From: Balneolaceae bacterium
GTDB taxonomy: Bacteria > Bacteroidota > Rhodothermia > Balneolales > Balneolaceae
Assembly: GCA_007123785.1 (NCBI GenBank)
Contig: SLGL01000167.1
Span: 1 to 12,103 of the forward strand
DNA length: 12,103 nt
Direction of reading: 5' to 3'
Position 1 is the stretch's first letter, and each line of letters starts with the position of its first letter. Of this stretch, positions 6,907 through 12,103 are shown in pieces. The position numbers and the translations under genes were made by a program. A model generated the notes under the pieces. That model had not been told where the DNA came from, did no database searches, and was given only the letters and a program-made list of their open reading frames with translations.

Positions 6907-7827
6907 TCAGTTTTGAAGACGTTCGTATTCAGATGAATGAGCGGGATCTACCTCCCTGAGAAGATTGTAAGCTTCAAGACGAGTTTCGACATCCGCATCT
7001 CTGAATAGAGCAACAATTTCGGTATACTTGGAACTAAAAAAAATATCGAACAGGTAGTTATTACTGGTAACCCTTTTATTTTCTCTGAGAAGTTCCAGCG
7101 CATTAAAAATCTGAGTTCTTGCAATTTTATCATCAATTGTAAACTGATCTAATCCCAGGCGATGGTATCGGTAAATTGCCCTTCTCAGATCTTCATAGGC
7201 AGGATTTGACAGATCCGTAATCAATCCGAAGCGATTTCTTTGTGCTCCGATTGACCGCCCCCAACCCTGCACACCGGAATTTTGCCCCAAATCAAATACG
7301 TTTTGTGCCTGATTAAAGTGACGCGAACCGCCAAGCTCGGCAAATGTATCATAATCAAACCCAAGCATGATATAAGCATAAAAATCGATGAAACTGACAA
7401 GGTCATCGAACTGCATATCATCGTGAATCAAATTTTTATTGCGGGGATAATTAAACCGCCAGTTGTTATCGCTCAACACAATGGCGAGAGATTGCTGATT
7501 GGTATTGTAAATGGGGCGACGCATGGTAAACACCACTTCGGCCATATAGTTAAAATTGCTGTCAGCCCCTGTGATTACCACCTGGATGTTGCATAAAATC
7601 CGTTCATGCTCCTCGAATCGATCATTTGTCCATCGGTGGTTATTCAGATAATCCTGTAAATCTCTCTCCAATTCTGAAATATAATCGTACGATGAACCAC
7701 TTATCTGACGGTCGTTTACAGAAACAGAACAGTTAAACTCCTGTGCATAAACACCCTTCCCCCAACTCACAAATATAAACAGGAGCAGTATCATAAGTCC
7801 GAACCTGAAATCATTACGGTATTTCAT
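6907..7827 (-). CDS. DUF4835 family protein (possible type IX secretion-linked PorD-like)
   Basis: This 306-residue exported protein has an N-terminal signal (hydrophobic 10-22, likely cleavage after VYA-Q at 28/29). The mature start QEFNCSVSVNDRQISG matches the start of DUF4835 proteins of Bacteroidota. Further family marks are the ERILCNIQVVITG strand (74-86), RRPIYNTN (103-110), FNYPRNKNLI (124-133), DLVSFIDFYAYIMLGFDYDTFAELGG (141-166, with the near-invariant FYAYIMLG), RNRFGLITDLSNPAY (196-210) and YRYHRLGLD (218-226). I recall this family being renamed as type IX secretion protein PorD in some databases; treat that as recollection. It is transcribed away from the PorV/PorQ-like gene across a 254-base divergent region, and rfbA follows 139 bases downstream. 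A lone upstream ATG at 7827 is the obvious start. Confidence 0.88.
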   Translation of the reverse strand: MKYRNDFRFGLMILLLFIFVSWGKGVYAQEFNCSVSVNDRQISGSSYDYISELERDLQDYLNNHRWTNDRFEEHERILCNIQVVITGADSNFNYMAEVVFTMRRPIYNTNQQSLAIVLSDNNWRFNYPRNKNLIHDDMQFDDLVSFIDFYAYIMLGFDYDTFAELGGSRHFNQAQNVFDLGQNSGVQGWGRSIGAQRNRFGLITDLSNPAYEDLRRAIYRYHRLGLDQFTIDDKIARTQIFNALELLRENKRVTSNNYLFDIFFSSKYTEIVALFRDADVETRLEAYNLLREVDPAHSSEYERLQN

Positions 7828-7898
7828 AAAATGATGATAAAAAAAATTCTGTAAGATTTCTTTGCTTTTCGGTTCATACTTAAAAAGGCTTGGTCAAA

Positions 7899-7919
7899 AC
7901 CCGGGAAATATAGCCGGGT
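7899..7919. repeat. Inverted repeat in the divergent DUF4835 / PorV-like region
   Basis: ACCCGG (7899-7904) and CCGGGT (7914-7919) are perfect 6-base arms with a 9-base AT-rich spacer. It lies 72-92 bases upstream of the DUF4835 start and about 160 bases upstream of the PorV-like start. It could be a regulator site or a leader hairpin for the minus-strand transcript. The minus strand continues with only TTTT, so a terminator role is unlikely. The rest of the 254-base gap shows a TTGACT at 7981-7986 without a matching -10 box. Confidence 0.35.
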
Positions 7920-8081
7920 GAAAAAATGAGTTCTGCCTGAATATTCCGGACACCTGATTCAGAACCATTGAACCAGGCACTTGACTTACAACTTGGATTG
8001 CCGTCGCTAGTGAAAAAACGGGATGCATGATTGGGTCAATAACATGTTTCATTCATCATACAACAATCAGCAAAAGGAACT

Positions 8082-8906
8082 ATGACACAGATTCAAATGA
8101 ACCAGCTGCGTATTTTAATTATTGCTTGTATACAACTCTTTCTCCAGGCTAATCCATCAGATGCGCAGCATGTGATGGGTGCCAAGCATCTTGCAATGGG
8201 ACAGACCGGTGTATCCGTGCCTGGTGCCAACTGGTCGGTTTTTTCAAATGTGGCTATGATGCCAACGGATCAGAACCGCGTTTCATTTTATGGATTTCGC
8301 TATATCGGAATTGCAGAAATAACGGATATGGCGGCCACCATCAACTTACAAACCTCCCGGGGTACACTGGGTGGCGGAATCCATCGCTACGGCTTTAACC
8401 TCTTCAATGAAAATCGTTTTTTACTGGGCTATAAAAACAATCTTGGAAACCTTCATTATGGTGCATCTTTTTCATACACACACGTTTTTCAGGGTGGGGC
8501 TTATGGTTCGGCAGGAGCTGCCGGAATTGACCTTGGGCTGGCCACCAAAATTTTTGATGGCCTCTGGTTTGGAGCTCGTGCCACAAACATCAATCAGCCA
8601 GCGTATGGTGACACAGACGAAGAGCTCCCCCGTGAACTTGCTGCCGGTATCAGCTACCTGCTTTCATCTGACGCTCTGATAACCACAGAATTTGTAAAAG
8701 ATGTGATGTTTCCAGTTTCGTTCAGGGCAGGGCTTCAGTTTGAAATTATTACTTCACTGTTCGCACGGGCTGGTATTACCACCGAACCAGAAACCTATTC
8801 ATTTGGATTCGGCTATCTGGCTTATGCCTGGGAAGTGAACTTCGGGATTCAACAGCATATCCCACTCGGCCTCAGTCCCGCTCTTGATCTTGCAATCCGT
8901 TTTTAA
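8082..8906 (+). CDS. PorV/PorQ-like outer-membrane beta-barrel protein
   Basis: This 274-residue protein has a signal peptide (hydrophobic about 10-22, likely cleavage near SDA-Q, 28/29) and then a PorV/PorQ-type beginning, GAKHLAMGQTGVSVPGANW (33-51), which corresponds to the usual GARxxAMGGAxVA segment. The rest is a series of alternating strands rich in Gly, Tyr and Phe, and it ends in LDLAIRF with a terminal Phe, as outer-membrane barrels do. The start at 8082 has an AAAGGA motif ending 6 bases upstream, unusual here because most genes in the window have none; an alternative ATG at 8097 would shorten the n-region. The next gene follows after 2 bases, so the two are almost surely co-transcribed. 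Some relatives act as shuttles or attachment proteins in type IX secretion, but most PorV/PorQ-like proteins have no known role. The family match is by pattern and moderately sure. Confidence 0.78.
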   Translation: MTQIQMNQLRILIIACIQLFLQANPSDAQHVMGAKHLAMGQTGVSVPGANWSVFSNVAMMPTDQNRVSFYGFRYIGIAEITDMAATINLQTSRGTLGGGIHRYGFNLFNENRFLLGYKNNLGNLHYGASFSYTHVFQGGAYGSAGAAGIDLGLATKIFDGLWFGARATNINQPAYGDTDEELPRELAAGISYLLSSDALITTEFVKDVMFPVSFRAGLQFEIITSLFARAGITTEPETYSFGFGYLAYAWEVNFGIQQHIPLGLSPALDLAIRF

Positions 8907-8908
8907 TA

Positions 8909-11035
8909 ATGAATTATCATCACCAGCAAACATACCGGAATTACTCTGTGGCGATGAGTCTTTTTCATCGTTTTTTTTGCGGAGTATTGATCAGCTTGGC
9001 CTTTCTGATGGTTAATCCATCCACCCTATTGGCCCAGGAGCAGGACACAGTAAGAGTTCAGATTGAGCACGACCTTGAGCGTGCCATCGAAGAGATCGAC
9101 CCGGAAGAGTCAGATCTCGACCTTGAAGAGCTTGTGGAATTTCTCGAAGATCTGGCCAACAATCCCATGAATGTAAATCGGGCTCCGGCAGATGACCTTA
9201 TGCAGATACCTGGTCTTAATTTTCGCCTTGCACAAAATATTGTACGGCACCGGAACGAGAAGGCGCCGTTTACATCCATTGAAGATATTGAAAACGTGAA
9301 TGGAATTGGCCCGGCAACCGTCAGTCGTATCAGACCATACATTACTGTGGGAACCGGACTTAAACTGGGACGTGATTTATACCTGAACCCGCGTTTCTGG
9401 ACAAATAACAGTCGTTTTGAAGGGTTCTTGCGCTTTCAACAGGTGTTGCAGGAACAAGAAGGCTATACCCGGCCGGATACACTGGGAGGCTACCTGGGAA
9501 GCCCTCTGAAATATTATCAGCGATTTCGCTATACCAGTAACCATCTCTCACTAAATTTAACGCAAGATAAAGACCCCGGTGAGCCACTGAACGGACCCAT
9601 CGACTTTGACTACAACTCCTGGCATATTGCCCTTCATGATCTTGGCCGCCTTCAAACCATTGTTATTGGAGATTATAGTGTGGCTTTTGGGCAAGGCTTA
9701 TTACTCTGGAGCGGTGGTGCCTTTGGCAAGGGACGCGATGTGATCAGCGGGCCGTCTAAAAATGAACGGGGAATTCGTCCCTACACATCAGCACAGGAGA
9801 CACAAGGGTTCAGCGGAGTGGCTGCTACTTTTGGAAACCGCATTCAACTAACCGGATTTTATTCAAACCGGAAGCGAACTGCCTCTGTAGTTGATGCCAG
9901 AAAAGGTCTCGTTAACTTCCCCACCGAAACCGGATTTCACCGGACAATTCATGAGCGAAACCGAAGAAATAATCTGGGGCAGGAAACTTACGGCGGACGT
10001 GCAAGAGTGCAGGTTCCGTATGGTTTTTTGGGAATATCAGCCTTTCATAACCGGTTCGACCAGGAGATTGTGAGAGGGAGCCAGCCCTATCAGAAATACA
10101 ATTTTTCCGGCACCGATATTTCAGGCTACGCCGCAGATTACCGTCTGCTGCTGGGTAACACCATTCTGTTTGGAGAGGCAGTCTACACAAATAATGGCGG
10201 CTATGGATTTTTGTCAGGTTCGGAATTTGATCTCGGAAGTCAAACCGATCTGCTATTTGTCTATCGATATTACGAACCCGAACTCCAGGCATTTTTTGGC
10301 GTGGGCTTTGGTGAACAGTCGGGAAGGCCACGTAATGAAGAAGGATTTTATATGGGTATCCGGCATGCGATCAGCAGCCAGGTGCGCATTAGCGGGTATT
10401 TTGATCAATTTCGGTTTCCTGCACCAAGATTTCAGACACACCAGTCTACATCCGGTTATGATTGGCTTGGCCTTCTGGAATTTACCCCGTTCAGAGAGCT
10501 GAATATGTATGTGCTTTTCAGGTTTAAAGTGCGCGATGAAGAATTTGCTGCCACTGATGATCTTGGCCGCAATATAAGATTGCTGGATGATAATAAACGT
10601 ACAGGGGTCCGCTTCCAGGCCGATTACCAGGCAAACCCGCGTATACGCCTTCGCACCCGATTCGACATGGTCCGTGCCCGTGCTACTGTAAGTGATCCAG
10701 GTTGGGGATACCTTGTGTTTCAGGATATCAGGCTTCAGGCAACCCAAAATCTCCGGATCGATGCACGAATCACCATGTTCGACACCGATGATTTTGAATC
10801 CCGGGTTTTCCAGTTTGAAAACGACTTGCTCTACGTACTCTCCAACACGATGCTTTTCGACCAGGGGCAACGCATGTACGCTCTCTTCTATTACCAGGCT
10901 GCAGACTGGCTCGATATATGGATAAAAGCTGCAACTACTATTTATGAAAATCGACATGTAATTGGCAGTGGTCTCGCCCAAATAGATGGAAATCGCAGGA
11001 GTGACATTGGTATCCAGGCTCGTATTCGATTCTAA
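8909..11035 (+). CDS. Helix-hairpin-helix (ComEA-like) plus outer-membrane barrel protein
   Basis: This is a 708-residue exported protein. The signal peptide runs to about LLAQ-E (43/44), with the hydrophobic core at 23-35; an internal ATG at 8954 (residue 16) would give a more ordinary n-region. Residues about 50-83 are strongly acidic. Residues 84-147 contain two helix-hairpin-helix units of ComEA type: NPMNVNRAPADDLMQIPGL with its hairpin at 100-103, then FTSIEDIENVNGIGPATVSRI with the hairpin at 131-134. Residues about 150-708 show repeated alternating strands (for example GVAATFGNRIQLTGFYSNRK and RIRLRTRFDMVRA) and end in IGIQARIRF with a terminal Phe, fitting a large outer-membrane barrel. 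HhH units normally bind DNA backbone, so a periplasmic DNA-binding region joined to a barrel is striking. No function is established to my knowledge. It starts 2 bases after the PorV/PorQ-like gene. Confidence 0.85.
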   Translation: MNYHHQQTYRNYSVAMSLFHRFFCGVLISLAFLMVNPSTLLAQEQDTVRVQIEHDLERAIEEIDPEESDLDLEELVEFLEDLANNPMNVNRAPADDLMQIPGLNFRLAQNIVRHRNEKAPFTSIEDIENVNGIGPATVSRIRPYITVGTGLKLGRDLYLNPRFWTNNSRFEGFLRFQQVLQEQEGYTRPDTLGGYLGSPLKYYQRFRYTSNHLSLNLTQDKDPGEPLNGPIDFDYNSWHIALHDLGRLQTIVIGDYSVAFGQGLLLWSGGAFGKGRDVISGPSKNERGIRPYTSAQETQGFSGVAATFGNRIQLTGFYSNRKRTASVVDARKGLVNFPTETGFHRTIHERNRRNNLGQETYGGRARVQVPYGFLGISAFHNRFDQEIVRGSQPYQKYNFSGTDISGYAADYRLLLGNTILFGEAVYTNNGGYGFLSGSEFDLGSQTDLLFVYRYYEPELQAFFGVGFGEQSGRPRNEEGFYMGIRHAISSQVRISGYFDQFRFPAPRFQTHQSTSGYDWLGLLEFTPFRELNMYVLFRFKVRDEEFAATDDLGRNIRLLDDNKRTGVRFQADYQANPRIRLRTRFDMVRARATVSDPGWGYLVFQDIRLQATQNLRIDARITMFDTDDFESRVFQFENDLLYVLSNTMLFDQGQRMYALFYYQAADWLDIWIKAATTIYENRHVIGSGLAQIDGNRRSDIGIQARIRF

Positions 11036-11154
11036 AAATACTCACAAAGGAACAAAAAACAGAATCAAGTTAACTCCCATACTCTAAACAGTTTAGGTAC
11101 TTAACTCATTAAATCTAATCTTTTTATTAAAAAGCGCTTCCACTAAAAATAATA

Positions 11155-11184
11155 TTGCATAAAACTCAATTTATAGCATTATTA
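11155..11184 (+). promoter_or_regulatory. Candidate promoter of gltB
   Basis: TTGCAT (11155-11160) and TTATTA (11179-11184) are separated by 18 bases in the AT-rich 203-base gap before gltB. This would place transcription start near 11192 with a short leader. Both boxes deviate from the sigma-70 consensus and the region is AT-rich overall, so support is weak. Confidence 0.27.
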
Positions 11185-11188
11185 ATAA

Positions 11189-11204
11189 GTGTCCGGCAAG
11201 ACAC
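11189..11204 (+). other. Small hairpin in the gltB leader
   Basis: GTGTC (11189-11193) and GACAC (11200-11204) can pair around a CGGCAA loop, 35 bases upstream of the gltB start. Five base pairs without a T-run is too little for a terminator. It may be chance, or a leader structure that affects expression of this nitrogen-assimilation gene. Earlier in the same gap is the perfect palindrome AAGCGCTT (11132-11139). Confidence 0.22.
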
Positions 11205-11238
11205 CTAAAAAGTTCTCGAACTCTTCTAAACCATCGAC

Positions 11239-12103
11239 ATGAATTCAAATTTTAAGGAAAAATCCTCCTGTGGTGTTGGATTTATTGCAAGTCGCAAAAA
11301 TGAGTACTCCCATAACAATCTCAAGAAAGCCCTTCATGCCCTAAGTTGTGTAGAGCACCGCGGTGCCTGCAATGCCGACCTGATCTCAAGTGATGGTGCC
11401 GGTATTATGGCTGACATTCCATTTAAATTATTCGGTTATGAAAAAGGAGAAGTTGCTGTTGCTACCATATTCGCCCCTCACGATGCACATCGCCGACGGA
11501 AAGCCCTGCGTGTTTTTGAAGATACATTTCAATTTTACGGTCTAAAGGTTCTTGAATACCGAACTGTACCCGTAGATCCAACCGTTTTGGGTGAAATCGC
11601 CAAAGAATCAATGCCATTCATCCTTCACGCTATCATCAAGCGGCCGGAATATTGCCGTACAGACAGTTCGTTCGACAAACTTTTATTCAACGCAAAGCAG
11701 ATGACCAGAACCAAAGAAAAAGCCGAGGGCATTGTTCGTGAATTTTTCTTTGCATCTCTTTCGGCAAGAACGATCGTATATAAAGCGCTGACCAAATCCG
11801 ATACACTCCAGAAATTTTACCTGGATCTTCAAAATCCGGACTTTACAACCCGTTTCGCACTTTTCCACAGACGTTTTTCAACCAACACAAAAACTTCGTG
11901 GGATAAGATACAGCCTTTTCGGATTATTGCTCATAACGGTGAAATAAACACGATTACCGGAAACCGCTCCTGGGCAATCTCCAGAGAAAAATATCTCGGA
12001 GTTCCTAAAGATGAACTTTTAACCCGGGAACAGATCAGCGACTCCGGATCGCTTAACGAGATGGTGGAATCCCTCACATACCGCAGCAGTATTCCATTTG
12101 TGG
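11239..12103 (+). CDS. gltB: Glutamate synthase large subunit, N-terminal part (3' end outside window)
   Basis: The frame is open from ATG 11239 to the window end, giving 288 residues of an enzyme of about 1500. It is the glutaminase (class II amidotransferase) domain of glutamate synthase, which releases ammonia from glutamine for transfer to 2-oxoglutarate. Cys11 in SSCGVGFIA is the expected catalytic Cys after removal of a 10-residue propeptide. VEHRGACNADLISSDGAGI (about 38-56) matches the EHRGA(x)ADxxxxDGAGI signature. FHRRFSTNT (209-217) and AHNGEINTITGNRSW (231-245) form the glutamine site, with the Arg and Asn-Gly expected for this class, and SDSGSLNEMVE follows. The FMN, central and beta-helix domains and the small subunit would lie downstream. 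No Shine-Dalgarno motif is seen. The position after 203 AT-rich bases suggests its own transcription unit. Confidence 0.95.
   Translation, partial: MNSNFKEKSSCGVGFIASRKNEYSHNNLKKALHALSCVEHRGACNADLISSDGAGIMADIPFKLFGYEKGEVAVATIFAPHDAHRRRKALRVFEDTFQFYGLKVLEYRTVPVDPTVLGEIAKESMPFILHAIIKRPEYCRTDSSFDKLLFNAKQMTRTKEKAEGIVREFFFASLSARTIVYKALTKSDTLQKFYLDLQNPDFTTRFALFHRRFSTNTKTSWDKIQPFRIIAHNGEINTITGNRSWAISREKYLGVPKDELLTREQISDSGSLNEMVESLTYRSSIPFV

Noticed and set aside
7847..7859. 13-base word TTCTGTAAGATTT shared with the minus strand at 2132-2120.
   Set aside because: A few 13-base matches are expected by chance over both strands of 12 kb of AT-rich DNA, and the two sites have different contexts (gene end and gene start).
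7981..7986. TTGACT as the -35 box of the PorV-like gene.
   Set aside because: At 16-18 bases spacing there is only TCGCTA-like sequence, a poor -10 box, so the promoter cannot be called.
10253..10981. Long open frame on the minus strand inside the HhH-barrel gene.
   Set aside because: It is antisense to a well-supported gene, has no recognisable domain, and its composition follows from the coding frame opposite.

Overview
The window looks like chromosomal DNA from a Bacteroidota-related bacterium, most likely of the Balneolota/Rhodothermota side. I base this on family content: a DUF4835 protein, a PorV/PorQ-like outer-membrane barrel, a large helix-hairpin-helix plus barrel protein, a SPOR lipoprotein and a split aldehyde dehydrogenase pair. 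Most start codons are preceded by A/T-rich sequence without a Shine-Dalgarno motif, as is common in that group. The lineage is inferred by recognition, not measured. I see no rRNA, tRNA, CRISPR array, insertion sequence or other mobile element, and no gene-free stretch longer than 254 bases.

Layout. From 1 to 1993 (+) lie the 3' end of a catalytic aldehyde dehydrogenase, a short ALDH-like protein that has lost the catalytic half and key cofactor residues, and an acidic SPOR-domain lipoprotein. A minus-strand SRPBCC-like gene (2117-2656) and a plus-strand PAP2 membrane phosphatase (2729-3484) then diverge from a short shared gap. The minus-strand block 3576-6767 is a complete dTDP-L-rhamnose set transcribed in the order rfbA, rfbD, rfbC, rfbB, with no glycosyltransferases attached. 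Upstream of it, on the same strand, is the DUF4835 gene (6907-7827).

A 254-base divergent region (7828-8081) separates DUF4835 from a plus-strand pair of outer-membrane proteins: a PorV/PorQ-like barrel and, 2 bases later, a 708-residue protein with a periplasmic ComEA-like helix-hairpin-helix region followed by a predicted barrel. The window ends inside the glutamate synthase large-subunit gene (gltB), which begins at 11239 after a 203-base AT-rich leader.

How the genes fit together. RfbA, RfbB, RfbC and RfbD together convert glucose-1-phosphate to dTDP-L-rhamnose for cell-surface glycans. The three envelope proteins flanking 7828-8081 may work together at the outer membrane, possibly in secretion or DNA handling. 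The ALDH pair resembles a two-gene version of the bidomain ALDH16 enzyme. The remaining genes look like ordinary core or housekeeping functions.
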